Below, one piece after another: positions 42,798 to 51,682 of a DNA stretch of 64,000 bases. Positions within the stretch are counted from its first letter, which is position 1. Every line of letters starts with the position of its first letter. Origin of the DNA: Ruixingdingia sedimenti (GTDB lineage: Bacteria > Pseudomonadota > Alphaproteobacteria > Rhodobacterales > Rhodobacteraceae); contig NZ_JAVKPH010000003.1 of the NCBI RefSeq assembly GCF_031432425.1, positions 124,001-188,000 on the forward strand, read 5' to 3'. A program made the translations under genes and the position numbers. The notes below the pieces were generated by a model. That model did not search any database, was not told the DNA's origin, and was given only the letters and a program-made list of their open reading frames with translations.

Positions 42798-44174
42798 ATG
42801 ACCACCATCAGCCTCACCAATACCCGCAGCCGCCGCAAGGAGGTGTTCGTGCCGCTCGACCCGGCGAATGTGCGGATGTATGTCTGCGGGCCCACCGTCT
42901 ATGACCGCGCGCATATCGGCAATGCGCGCCCGGTGGTGGTGTTCGACGTGCTGTTTCGCCTGCTGCGCCATGTCTATGGCGCGGATCACGTCACCTATGT
43001 GCGCAACTTCACCGATGTGGACGACAAGATCAATGCGCGCGCGGCGGAAACCGGGCGTGCGATCCGCGACATCACCGACGAGACCATCGCCTGGTATCAC
43101 GCCGACATGGACGCGCTCGGCGCGCTGCGGCCCACGGTGGAACCGCGGGCGACGGAATGGATCGGGGCGATGGTGGCCATGATCGCGGATCTGGTCGCGC
43201 GCGGGCATGCCTATGTGGCGGAAGGCCATGTGCTGTTCGACGTGCGGTCCTACCCCGATTACGGGCGGCTGTCGGGGCGCAGCCTCGACGACATGATCGC
43301 GGGCGCGCGGGTCGAGGTCGCGCCCTTCAAGCGCGACCCGATGGATTTCGTGCTGTGGAAACCCTCGGCGGGCGATCAGCCGGGCTGGGACAGCCCCTGG
43401 GGCTTCGGGCGGCCGGGCTGGCATATCGAATGCTCGGCCATGAGCCATGAGTTGCTGGGCGAAAGCTTCGACATCCACGCCGGCGGCATCGACCTGCAAT
43501 TCCCCCACCATGAGAACGAGATCGCGCAAAGCTGCTGCGCCCATCCCGAGGGGCATTTCGCCCGCTACTGGCTGCACAACGAGATGTTGCAGGTGGAGGG
43601 GAAGAAGATGTCGAAATCGCTCGGCAATTTCTTCACCGTGCGGGACCTGCTGGACCGGGGCTATCCGGGCGAGGTGATCCGCATGGTCTATCTGGGCACG
43701 CATTACGGCCGGCCGATGGACTGGACGGCGGAAAAGGCCGCGCAGGCCGAGGCGGTGTTGCGCAAGTGGCGCGGCCTTGTCGCGGGCGCCGCCCCCGCGC
43801 CGGGCCCGGCGCCCGCCGTTCTGGCGGCGCTGGCCGACGACCTCAATACCGCGGGCGCGATCGCGGCGCTGCATGCGCTGGCGCAGGCGGGGGACGGGCC
43901 GGGGCTGCTGGCATCGGCGCGGCTTCTGGGGCTGCTGGAGCCGCAGATGGGTGCCTGGGCAGAGGCGGCGGGGCCGACGGAGGATGTGGCGGCGCTGATC
44001 GGGGAACTGCTGGCGGCGCGGGCGGCGGCGCGCAAGGCGAAGGATTTCGCGCGGGCCGATGCGTTGCGCGACGGTTTTGCCGCGGCGGGGGTGGTGGTGA
44101 AGGACACGCCCCAGGGCACGGAATGGGAACTGGCCCCCGGTTTCGATGCGGAGCGGCTGCGGGCGCTGCGATGA
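42798..44174 (+). CDS. cysS: Cysteinyl-tRNA synthetase
   Basis: A 458-residue class I aminoacyl-tRNA synthetase. The zinc-binding Cys30 is in MYVCGPTVYD, and the HIGH signature appears as HIGN at 39-42. The zinc-site motif GWHIECSAM and the GIDLQFPHHENE motif are present, with KMSKS at 270-274. The C-terminal anticodon region ends with the usual RKAKDFARADALRD. The length is normal. It overlaps the next gene by four bases (ATGA). Confidence 0.97.
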   Translation: MTTISLTNTRSRRKEVFVPLDPANVRMYVCGPTVYDRAHIGNARPVVVFDVLFRLLRHVYGADHVTYVRNFTDVDDKINARAAETGRAIRDITDETIAWYHADMDALGALRPTVEPRATEWIGAMVAMIADLVARGHAYVAEGHVLFDVRSYPDYGRLSGRSLDDMIAGARVEVAPFKRDPMDFVLWKPSAGDQPGWDSPWGFGRPGWHIECSAMSHELLGESFDIHAGGIDLQFPHHENEIAQSCCAHPEGHFARYWLHNEMLQVEGKKMSKSLGNFFTVRDLLDRGYPGEVIRMVYLGTHYGRPMDWTAEKAAQAEAVLRKWRGLVAGAAPAPGPAPAVLAALADDLNTAGAIAALHALAQAGDGPGLLASARLLGLLEPQMGAWAEAAGPTEDVAALIGELLAARAAARKAKDFARADALRDGFAAAGVVVKDTPQGTEWELAPGFDAERLRALR

Positions 44175-44953
44175 CCGCGCCGGGGGGCCTTGCCGCCTGC
44201 GCGGGGCTGGTGGAACGGGGCGACCCCGACCGTTTCCGCGCCGCGATGGCCGCGCCGCTGGCGGCGCGGGCGCGGCTGATCCCGCTTTACGCGCTGAACC
44301 TCGAACTCGCCCGCGCGCCCTGGGCGAGTGCGGAGCCGATGCTGGCCGAGATGCGGTTGCAATGGTGGCGCGATGCGCTGGACGAGATCGGGCAGGGGGC
44401 CACACCCCGGGGGCACGAGGTGCTGGCCCCGGCGGCAGAGGTGATCCGCGCGGCGGGCATCCCGGTGGCGCTGTTCGACGCCATGGCAGAGGCGCGGCGG
44501 TGGGACATCTGGCGCGAGCCCTTCGCCGGCGAGGCCGCGCTGTGGGACCATCTCGATGCGACGGCGGGCAACCTGATGTGGGCCGCGGCCCTGGCGCTGG
44601 AGGCCCCTATGGGGGCGGAACCCGCGGTGCGCCGGTTCGCGCGCGGGGCGGGGCTGGCGGCCTGGCTGCGGGCGGTGCCGGCGCTGGCGGCGCGGGGGCG
44701 CCATCCGCTGCCCGACCCGGGCGATGCCGGGGCGCTGGCCCGCGCGGGGCTGGCCGATATCGCCGCCGCCCGGGCGGCGCGCGCCACCGTCCCGCGCCGC
44801 GCCGTGCCCGCGCTCTGGGCAGGCTGGCAGGCGCGGGCGATTCTGGCGCAGGCGGCGGCGGAACCGGGGCGGGTCGCGGCCGGGACGCTCGGCCTGTCGG
44901 AATTCGCGCAGCGCGGGGGCCTTCTGTGGCGGGCGTTCGCGGGGCGCTGGTAG
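44171..44953 (+). CDS. Squalene/phytoene synthase-like protein
   Basis: A 260-residue helical protein of the squalene/phytoene synthase superfamily. The segment RLQWWRDALDEIG at about residues 62-74 is the family helix. The usual DxxxD prenyl-diphosphate-binding pairs are not clear, and the protein is shorter than true synthases (about 290-340). It is closer to the NDUFAF6-like, non-enzymatic or uncharacterised branch, which in mitochondria supports complex I assembly. I would not assign it carotenoid synthesis. It is translationally coupled to cysS. Confidence 0.8.
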   Translation: MTAPGGLAACAGLVERGDPDRFRAAMAAPLAARARLIPLYALNLELARAPWASAEPMLAEMRLQWWRDALDEIGQGATPRGHEVLAPAAEVIRAAGIPVALFDAMAEARRWDIWREPFAGEAALWDHLDATAGNLMWAAALALEAPMGAEPAVRRFARGAGLAAWLRAVPALAARGRHPLPDPGDAGALARAGLADIAAARAARATVPRRAVPALWAGWQARAILAQAAAEPGRVAAGTLGLSEFAQRGGLLWRAFAGRW

Positions 44954-44979
44954 CGCCATCACACATTTCGCCAAGGTGG

Positions 44980-45008
44980 TTGAATCCGCCCCCCGGACGG
45001 GCCAGATA
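44980..45008 (+). promoter_or_regulatory. Candidate lon promoter
   Basis: TTGAAT (44980-44985) and CAGATA (45003-45008) are 17 bp apart, 75 bp before lon. The -35 resembles the TTGAA used by both sigma-70 and the heat-shock sigma RpoH; which sigma acts is not decided by the sequence. Confidence 0.35.
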
Positions 45009-45082
45009 TGTGCGGTCAGGGGAAGGCCGGGCGCTGCCGACATGTACGGGGCCGGTGCCTTTCCGCCAGTGAAGGAACAGAG

Positions 45083-47491
45083 ATGAATCAGGAACTCTCT
45101 CCCCGCTACCCGGTGCTGCCGCTGCGCGACATCGTGGTGTTCCCGCACATGATCGTGCCGCTGTTCGTGGGGCGCGAGAAATCGGTGCGGGCGCTCGAGG
45201 AGGTGATGACGGACGACCGCCAGATCCTGCTGTCGAGCCAGATCGACCCTTCGGTCGACGATCCCAAGGCCGAAGGCATCTACCGCGTCGGCGTGCTGGC
45301 CAATGTGCTCCAGCTGCTGAAACTGCCCGACGGCACCGTGAAGGTGCTGGTCGAGGGCAAGTCGCGCGTGCGCATCGTCGATTTCCTGCCCAACGACAAC
45401 TTTTTCGAGGCGACCGCCGCGCCCTTGACCGAACTGCCGGGCGACGAGGCGTCGGTCGAGGCGATGGTGCGGTCGGTCGTCGAAGAATTCGAACGCTACG
45501 CCAAGATCAAGAAGAACATCCCCGAAGAGGCGCTTTCCGCCGTGTCCGAGGCGCATGACCCCGCGCGGCTGGCCGATCTGGTCGCGGGCCATCTGGGCAT
45601 CAACGTGGGCCAGAAGCAGGACCTGCTGGAAACGCTCGACGTCGCGGAACGGCTGGAAAAGGTCTATGGCCAGATGCAGGGCGAAATGTCCGTCCTGCAG
45701 GTGGAAAAGAAGATCAAGTCGCGCGTCAAGACGCAGATGGAGCGGACGCAGCGCGAGTACTATCTGAATGAGCAGATGAAGGCCATCCAGAAGGAACTCG
45801 GCGACGGCGAGGACGGCCAGAACGAGATCGCGGAACTGGAAGAGCGGGTGAAGAACACCAAGCTGTCCAAGGAGGCCCGCGACAAGGTGGATGCCGAGAT
45901 CCGCAAGCTCAAGACCATGAGCCCGATGTCGGCAGAGGCCACGGTGGTCAGGAACTACCTCGACTGGATCCTGGGCGTGCCCTGGGGCGTCAAGTCGCGC
46001 GTGCGCAAGGATCTGGGCAAGGCCGAGGCGGTGCTGGACGCCGACCACTACGGGCTGGAAAAGGTCAAGGAGCGGATCGTCGAATACCTCGCCGTGCAGG
46101 CGCGGTCGGACAAGCTCAAGGGCCCGATCCTGTGCCTCGTCGGCCCTCCGGGCGTCGGCAAGACCTCGCTCGGGCGCAGCGTGGCCAAGGCGACGGGGCG
46201 CGAGTTCATCCGCATCTCGCTTGGCGGGGTGCGCGACGAATCCGAAATCCGCGGCCACCGGCGGACCTATATCGGGTCCATGCCCGGCAAGATCATCCAG
46301 TCGATGAAAAAGGCCAAGACCACCAACCCGCTGATCCTGCTCGATGAAATCGACAAGATGGGGCAGGATTTCCGGGGCGACCCGGCCTCGGCGCTGCTGG
46401 AGGTGCTGGACCCGGAACAGAACTCGACCTTCGCCGACCACTATCTGGAGGTGGAATACGATCTGTCCAACGTGATGTTCATCACCACGGCGAACTCCTA
46501 CAACATGCCCGGCCCGCTGATGGACCGGATGGAGATCATCCCGCTGGCGGGCTACACCGAGGACGAAAAGCGCGAGATCGCGAAACAGCACCTGATCCCC
46601 AAGCAGGTGGCGAACCACGGGCTGAAGAAGGGCGAATTCACCCTGACCGAGCCGGCGCTGACCGAGGTGATCCGCACCTATACCCGCGAGGCGGGGGTGC
46701 GGAACCTGGAACGCGAGATCGCCAAGCTGGCCCGCAAGGCCGTGACCGAGATCGTCAAGAAGAAGGACAAGGCCGTGGTCGTCACGCCCGAGTCGCTCGA
46801 AGGCTATCTGGGGGTGAAACGCTACCGCTATGGCCTGGCCGAGAAGGAGGATCAGGTGGGCGTCGTCACCGGGCTCGCCTGGACCTCGGTCGGGGGCGAT
46901 CTGTTGCAGATCGAGGCGCTGAAGCTGCCCGGCAAGGGGCGGATGAAGACGACCGGGAAACTGGGCGACGTGATGAAGGAATCGATCGAGGCCGCGTCTT
47001 CGTTCGTACGCTCCATCGCGCCCTCGATCGGGGTGAAACCGCCGCGGTTCGAGACGCTGGACATCCACGTCCACGTGCCCGAAGGCGCGACGCCCAAGGA
47101 CGGGCCTTCGGCGGGGATCGCGATGGTGACGTCGATCGTGTCCGTGCTCACCGGCATTCCGGTGCGCAAAGACGTGGCGATGACCGGCGAGGTCACGTTG
47201 CGCGGCAATGTGCTGGCCATCGGCGGGCTGAAGGAAAAACTTCTGGCGGCGCTGCGCGGGGGCATCACCACGGTGCTGATCCCCGAGGAAAACGCCAAGG
47301 ACCTGCCCGAGATCCCCGAGAACGTGAAGGCGGGGCTGAAGATCATCCCCGTCAGCCACGTGCGCGAGGTGCTGGCCCAGGCGCTGGTCCGCCAGCCCGA
47401 GCCGGTGGAATGGGACGAGGCCGCCGAAGAGGCCGCGGCCCTGGCCCGCAAGACCAGCGACCCCGGCGCGGCGGGGCAGGTCGCGCACTGA
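45083..47491 (+). CDS. lon: ATP-dependent protease Lon
   Basis: An 802-residue Lon protease that degrades damaged and regulatory proteins. The substrate-binding LON domain fills the first 200 residues (YPVLPLRDIVVFPHMIVPLF). Then come the helical linker, the AAA+ module with Walker A GPPGVGKT at 354-361 and Walker B in LILLDEIDKM, and the protease domain with the dyad Ser676 (PKDGPSAGIAM) and Lys719 (GGLKEKLLAA). The length is that of the LonA family. ATG 45083 follows GAAGGAACAGAG. It has its own terminator and probable promoter. Confidence 0.97.
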   Translation: MNQELSPRYPVLPLRDIVVFPHMIVPLFVGREKSVRALEEVMTDDRQILLSSQIDPSVDDPKAEGIYRVGVLANVLQLLKLPDGTVKVLVEGKSRVRIVDFLPNDNFFEATAAPLTELPGDEASVEAMVRSVVEEFERYAKIKKNIPEEALSAVSEAHDPARLADLVAGHLGINVGQKQDLLETLDVAERLEKVYGQMQGEMSVLQVEKKIKSRVKTQMERTQREYYLNEQMKAIQKELGDGEDGQNEIAELEERVKNTKLSKEARDKVDAEIRKLKTMSPMSAEATVVRNYLDWILGVPWGVKSRVRKDLGKAEAVLDADHYGLEKVKERIVEYLAVQARSDKLKGPILCLVGPPGVGKTSLGRSVAKATGREFIRISLGGVRDESEIRGHRRTYIGSMPGKIIQSMKKAKTTNPLILLDEIDKMGQDFRGDPASALLEVLDPEQNSTFADHYLEVEYDLSNVMFITTANSYNMPGPLMDRMEIIPLAGYTEDEKREIAKQHLIPKQVANHGLKKGEFTLTEPALTEVIRTYTREAGVRNLEREIAKLARKAVTEIVKKKDKAVVVTPESLEGYLGVKRYRYGLAEKEDQVGVVTGLAWTSVGGDLLQIEALKLPGKGRMKTTGKLGDVMKESIEAASSFVRSIAPSIGVKPPRFETLDIHVHVPEGATPKDGPSAGIAMVTSIVSVLTGIPVRKDVAMTGEVTLRGNVLAIGGLKEKLLAALRGGITTVLIPEENAKDLPEIPENVKAGLKIIPVSHVREVLAQALVRQPEPVEWDEAAEEAAALARKTSDPGAAGQVAH

Positions 47492-47513
47492 CCGTTTCGT
47501 GACGCGAAACGAC

Positions 47514-47541
47514 GGGCCGCCCGGTTTCCGGGCGGCCCTTT
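47514..47541 (+). terminator. lon terminator
   Basis: An 11-bp perfect stem GGGCCGCCCGG/CCGGGCGGCCC with a TTT loop and a short T run, 22 bp after the lon stop. Confidence 0.85.
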
Positions 47542-47682
47542 GCGTTTGTGCCGCGATCCCTGCGCCACCAGCTTCTGCGGCGGGATGCCGGTTCGCCGGG
47601 GCTGGTTTCACGCGAGACTTGCGGCGCGCTGTCCGATGCTGTTTGCTTCATTCCAATAGCCTTTCAACAAAGGAGCGCCATC

Positions 47683-48090
47683 ATGGCCAGAACCCCCCGA
47701 GCCGCCGCCGCTACCCCGAGGCCCCGCCGCCGCGCCGCTGCGGCCACCGAAGCCGGGACTGCCGCCGTTACCGCCGCCGCCGAAGAGGGCGGCGCGGACA
47801 AGTCGCTCACCGTCAAGTTGCTGATCGAGCGTGTCGTCGCCCGTACCGATCTGAAGAAGAAAGAGGCCAAGACCGCCGTCGAGGCCGCGCTTGCGGTCCT
47901 TGGCGATGCGATGGCCGCCGGCGAGACGCTGAACCTGCCGCCCTTCGGGAAGATGCGGGTGAACAGGAAGAAGGACAAGGCCAATGGCGAGTCGATGACG
48001 CTGCGCATGCGCCGTGGGTCGGGCGGCCGGTGGGGCGGTCAGAAAGCGGATGAAAACGCGAAAGAGCCCCTTGCGGCGGCGGACGAGTGA
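47683..48090 (+). CDS. HU-family DNA-binding protein with basic N-terminal tail
   Basis: A 135-residue nucleoid protein. The HU/IHF fold spans about residues 40-115: LTVKLLIERVVARTDLKKKE (helix region), then a GETLNLPPFGKMRV strand and the DNA-binding arm part with RKKDKANGESMTLRMR. The first 35 residues are an unstructured Ala/Pro/Arg tail (MARTPRAAAATPRPRRR) like those of histone-like proteins, which may add DNA contacts. The typical GFGxF core of HU is changed to PFGKM. ATG 47683 follows AAAGGAG. Downstream lies a tRNA gene. Confidence 0.88.
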   Translation: MARTPRAAAATPRPRRRAAAATEAGTAAVTAAAEEGGADKSLTVKLLIERVVARTDLKKKEAKTAVEAALAVLGDAMAAGETLNLPPFGKMRVNRKKDKANGESMTLRMRRGSGGRWGGQKADENAKEPLAAADE

Positions 48091-48109
48091 GGCTAATACC
48101 CCGCCCATC

Positions 48110-48184
48110 GGGCGATTAGCTCAGCGGTAGAGCGCTTCGTTCACATCGAAGATGTCAGCGGTTCAAATCCGTTATCGCCCACCA
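48110..48184 (+). tRNA. tRNA-Val (CAC anticodon)
   Basis: A 75-nt cloverleaf. The acceptor stem GGGCGAT pairs with ATCGCCC, and CCA is encoded. The anticodon arm CTTCG-TTCACAT-CGAAG gives CAC, which reads GUG. The T arm contains GGTTCAAATCC. It starts 20 bp after the HU-like gene. Confidence 0.95.
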
Positions 48185-48194
48185 TGTTTCCGAA

Positions 48195-48231
48195 GGCGTC
48201 AGGCCGGTCTCACCACCGCCTGGCGCCTTTT
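48195..48231 (+). terminator. Terminator after tRNA-Val
   Basis: The stem GGCGtCAGGC/GCCTGgCGCC (10 pairs around one mismatch) with a 13-nt loop is followed by TTTT. It lies 11 bp downstream of the tRNA. Confidence 0.65.
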
Positions 48232-48598
48232 CCGTTCGGGCCCTGGGTCTTCCGGGCGGGCCCGGCGATGGCGCGGGGCCGCGGCGTTACCGGCGCCACG
48301 CCTGAAGGCGCGGCGCGCATCGCCTTTTCCTTCTCGGCCTCTGCCCTCGCCGCTGGAAAGCGCCGCGGGGCGTGCTGTCGGAAGGGGGCAGCAAGCATCG
48401 GCAGGCGGCTTGCAGGTTGCCGCGCCGTGGCGGACAGGCCCGGGCCGCGCGCCCCCTGCGGCAAGCGGCATTCCGCAACAGGGCGGTGCGGCGGGACCGC
48501 CGTGCCGCCAGCGCGGCCGATAAGGGGTTGGCTCAGCCCTTTCCCCCCGTCATGCTACAGTTCCCGCGATGCCGAACCTGTCCTCGAGGAGAAACCGG
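48232..48598. other. Intergenic stretch before the osmoprotectant operon
   Basis: About 370 bp of GC-rich sequence with several open frames but no coding-like content or family resemblance. The last 60 bp include the ribosome site GAGGAGAAACC for the next gene. Confidence 0.5.
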
Positions 48599-49516
48599 AT
48601 GAAACGTCAAGCAACCCACCCCTTCGTCGGCGCCGTCGCCGCCATGGCGTTCTGCGCCGTTTCGGCCTCTGCGCAGGTCGTCGTGTCTTCCAAGATCGAC
48701 ACCGAGGGCGCGCTGCTCGGCAATATCATCCTTCAGGTGCTCGACGCGAACGGCATTGCGGTGACGGATCGGGTCTCGCTCGGCGCGACGCCGATCGTGC
48801 GCGCGGCCATCACGGCGGGCGAGATCGACATCTACCCCGAATATACCTCCAATGCGGGTTTCTTCTACAATGTCGCGGATGACCCGGCCTGGAGGAATGC
48901 CGATACCGCCTATGCATTGGCCCGGCAGCTCGACCATGACAATGCCCGCATCGTCTGGCTGCAACCGGCGCCGGCCAACAATACCTGGGCGGTCGCCATC
49001 ACCAATACGCTTGCGGAATCGAGCGGTGTGGTCACGTTCTCCGACTTCGGGAAATACGTGGCGGACGGGGGCGCGGTGAAGCTTGCCGCCTCCGCCGAAT
49101 TCGTCAATTCGGAATCCGCCCTGCCGGCTTTCCAGCAGGCCTACGGATTTTCATTGAACGCGGACCAGCTTGTCGTTCTGTCCGGGGGCGATACGGCGGC
49201 GACCATCGCGGCGGCGGCCCGGGGCACCGACGGGGTGAATGCCGCCATGGTCTACGGGACGGATGGCGCGATCGCGGCGGTGGGTCTGGTCGTTCTGCAA
49301 GACGACAAGGGCGTCCAGCCCGTCTATGAACCGGCCCCCATCATCCGCGAGGAGGTTCTGCGCGCCCACCCGGAAATCGAGACGCTGCTGGCGCCGGTGT
49401 TCGCGGGTCTGGATCTGGCGACGCTGCAAGGGTTGAACGGCAGGATACAGGTGGAGGGCGAGGCCGCATCCGATGTGGCGCGCGACTGGCTGACGCAGAG
49501 CGGCTTTCTGAAATAG
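48599..49516 (+). CDS. osmF: Osmoprotectant ABC transporter substrate-binding protein (OsmF/YehZ-like)
   Basis: A 305-residue periplasmic binding protein of the OpuAC/ProX family. A signal peptide covers about residues 1-26, ending in SASAQVV. The mature part begins with VVVSSKIDTEGALLGNIILQ and contains EIDIYPEYTSNAGFFYN, typical of glycine-betaine or choline-type binders of the YehZ branch. It is the first gene of a four-gene set in the same order as E. coli osmF-yehYXW. The ligand is inferred as a betaine-like solute. Confidence 0.9.
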   Translation: MKRQATHPFVGAVAAMAFCAVSASAQVVVSSKIDTEGALLGNIILQVLDANGIAVTDRVSLGATPIVRAAITAGEIDIYPEYTSNAGFFYNVADDPAWRNADTAYALARQLDHDNARIVWLQPAPANNTWAVAITNTLAESSGVVTFSDFGKYVADGGAVKLAASAEFVNSESALPAFQQAYGFSLNADQLVVLSGGDTAATIAAAARGTDGVNAAMVYGTDGAIAAVGLVVLQDDKGVQPVYEPAPIIREEVLRAHPEIETLLAPVFAGLDLATLQGLNGRIQVEGEAASDVARDWLTQSGFLK

Positions 49517-49550
49517 GCCGATGGGGCGGCCCGGGCCGCCCCGCTTGCCC

Positions 49551-50753
49551 ATGGCCGTATCTCCTCCGTCCCCTGCCGCCGTACCCGCCGTACCGGCCCC
49601 GCGCCTCGACAGGCTGGGGGTGATCGTCGCCCTGCTGGCCATGGCGGGGGCGGGGGTCTTGCCCTTCGCGGCCTTCAAGGCCAATCGCATCGTGCCGGGC
49701 GATCCGCTGTCCATCCTCGGCGCGCTGCCGTCCGGGCAGGCCGTCCTTCTGTATGGTGTCATCGCCGCGGGGGCATGCGTCGCGGTCCTTCGCGTGCGCA
49801 ACCTCTGGCGTCTGGCCGCCGGGCTCTGCGTGATCGGGGCTTTGGCGCTGATGCTCGGCGCCGCGGCGAGCTTTCTGACGCCGGACGGGAACCGGGTCGC
49901 CCGGGTATCCCCGGCGGCAGGGTTCTGGCTGCTGGTCTTTGCCTTCGCCCTGATGGTCGCCGATGCGCTGGCGCGGCTGCGGCCGGGGCCCTGGACGCGG
50001 CTGGCCCTGCTGGTGCTGATCGCATCGGCGGGTGCGGCCCTGCTGTGGGGCGGGGTCTGGGGGGATGTGTCCATCCTCAGGGAATATGCCAGCCGCGGCG
50101 CGGCCTTCTGGGCAGAGGCGCGGACCCATGTCGTGCTGTCCCTCGGCTCGCTTGCCGCCGCGGCAGTGGTCGGCGTGCCGCTCGGCCTCTTCTGCCACCG
50201 CAGGCGGAGATTGCGCATCGGGGTGCTGAACGTCCTCAACGTGGTGCAGACCGTGCCGTCGATGGCGCTTTTCGGCCTTCTCATCGCGCCTTTGGCCTGG
50301 GTGGCGGCGCATGTGCCGGGGGCGGCGGCGCTTGGCGTTTCCGGCATCGGTTTCGCCCCGGCGATGGTGGCGCTGTTCGGCTATTCCCTGCTGCCCATCG
50401 TCGCGAACACCGTGGCGGGGCTGGACGCAGCACCCGAAACGGTGCGCGAGGCCGCGCGCGGCATGGGGATGACGCCGCGGCAGGTGTTGTTCGGGGCGGA
50501 ACTGCCGCTGGCGCTGCCCGTCATCCTGACCGGCATCCGCATCGTTCTGGTGCAGAACATCGGCCTGGCCACCATCGCCGCGCTGATCGGGGGCGGGGGC
50601 TTCGGCGTCTTCGTGTTTCAGGGCATCGGCCAGACGGCGATGGATCTGGTCCTGCTCGGCGCGGTGCCGACGGTGGCGCTGGCCATCGCCGCGGCGGTCG
50701 TGCTGGACGCGATGGTGGACCTGACGGGGCCGCGAAAGGCCCGCGGCGCATGA
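49551..50753 (+). CDS. yehY: Osmoprotectant ABC transporter permease (YehY-like)
   Basis: A 400-residue permease with about nine hydrophobic segments. The first half holds extra membrane helices (VIVALLAMAGAGVLPFAAF and others), as in YehY, which is longer than ordinary OpuAB permeases. The binding-protein-dependent transport domain occupies the second half, with the coupling EAA loop REAARGMGMTPRQVLF. A GC-rich palindrome at 49523-49542 lies between the preceding stop and this start. For that reason I prefer ATG 49551 over ATG 49521, which would place the hairpin inside the gene. It overlaps the ATPase by four bases. Confidence 0.88.
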   Translation: MAVSPPSPAAVPAVPAPRLDRLGVIVALLAMAGAGVLPFAAFKANRIVPGDPLSILGALPSGQAVLLYGVIAAGACVAVLRVRNLWRLAAGLCVIGALALMLGAAASFLTPDGNRVARVSPAAGFWLLVFAFALMVADALARLRPGPWTRLALLVLIASAGAALLWGGVWGDVSILREYASRGAAFWAEARTHVVLSLGSLAAAAVVGVPLGLFCHRRRRLRIGVLNVLNVVQTVPSMALFGLLIAPLAWVAAHVPGAAALGVSGIGFAPAMVALFGYSLLPIVANTVAGLDAAPETVREAARGMGMTPRQVLFGAELPLALPVILTGIRIVLVQNIGLATIAALIGGGGFGVFVFQGIGQTAMDLVLLGAVPTVALAIAAAVVLDAMVDLTGPRKARGA

Positions 50754-51682
50754 TAGAGATCGACAGGCTCAGCAAGGTCTATGGCGGCGTGCCGGTGGTG
50801 GACGACGTGTCCTTCACCATCGGCAGGGGCGACATCTGCGTCGTGGTCGGCACGTCGGGGTCGGGCAAGACCACGCTGATGCGCATGATCAACCGTCTGG
50901 TGGAGCCCACCGGCGGCAGCGTGCGCATCGGCGGGCAGGACACCAGGGCCTTCATCGGCCACGAACTGCGCCGCCGGATCGGCTATGTCATCCAGGGCAA
51001 CGGGCTTTTCCCCCATCGCAGCGTCGCGCAGAATATCGCCACCGTGCCGCAACTGCTGCACTGGGAGCGGGCCCGCATCGCCGCGCGGGTGGATGAACTT
51101 CTGTCCCTTTTCCATCTCGATCCCGCCCGATACCGCGACCGTTTCCCGGGCGAGCTGTCGGGGGGCCAGCAACAGCGGGTCGGCGTGGCCCGGGCGCTGG
51201 CGGCCGAACCCGGGATCCTTCTGATGGACGAACCCTTCGGCGCGCTGGACCCCATCCTGCGCGGCAAGGCGCAGGCGGATCTGCTGGCGATCCAGCGGCG
51301 GTTCGGCACCACGGTCATGCTCGTGACCCATGACATGGACGAGGCCATGGCGCTTGGCAACAAGATCGCGGTGATGGACGGGGGCAGGCTGCTGCAATAC
51401 GCCCCGCCGGCAGAGATCATCGCCCGGCCCGCGACCGGTTTCGTCGCAGACCTCATCGGCAGCGGCGACCGGCCGTTCCGCATGCTGGCGCTCGACACCG
51501 TGTTCAACCATGTCGAGCCCGGCACGGCGGCGGGCGATGCCATCGACGGCCATGCGAGCCTGCGGGATGCCTATGCCGAATGCCTCTGGTCCGGCCGCGA
51601 TGCGCTGCCGGTCGTCCGCGACGGCCGGCGCATCGGGCGCATCACGCTTGCGACGCTGACGCGGCTGGCGGCACGGCCATGA
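50750..51682 (+). CDS. yehX: Osmoprotectant ABC transporter ATP-binding protein (YehX-like)
   Basis: A 310-residue ATPase. Walker A is GTSGSGKT, the signature is LSGGQQQRVGVARAL and Walker B is LLMDEPFGALD, followed by the H-loop VTHDMDEAM. After the nucleotide-binding domain come about 70 residues with a CBS-like character (AYAECLWSGRDALPVVRDGR), which in OpuA-type importers senses ionic strength. That would link transport to osmotic stress (inference). It is coupled by four-base overlaps to both permease genes. Confidence 0.92.
   Translation: MIEIDRLSKVYGGVPVVDDVSFTIGRGDICVVVGTSGSGKTTLMRMINRLVEPTGGSVRIGGQDTRAFIGHELRRRIGYVIQGNGLFPHRSVAQNIATVPQLLHWERARIAARVDELLSLFHLDPARYRDRFPGELSGGQQQRVGVARALAAEPGILLMDEPFGALDPILRGKAQADLLAIQRRFGTTVMLVTHDMDEAMALGNKIAVMDGGRLLQYAPPAEIIARPATGFVADLIGSGDRPFRMLALDTVFNHVEPGTAAGDAIDGHASLRDAYAECLWSGRDALPVVRDGRRIGRITLATLTRLAARP

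Noticed and set aside
44171..44953. Carotenoid (phytoene synthase) gene
   Set aside because: Short, without clear DxxxD pairs, and next to cysS rather than carotenoid genes.
43703..47611. A 1302-codon minus-strand open frame opposite cysS and lon
   Set aside because: Compositional shadow of lon, cysS and the squalene-synthase-like gene; no recognisable motif.
48184..48598. Several open frames between tRNA-Val and osmF on both strands
   Set aside because: Overlapping frames in all phases with Arg/Ala/Pro-rich content and no start signal; treated as non-coding.
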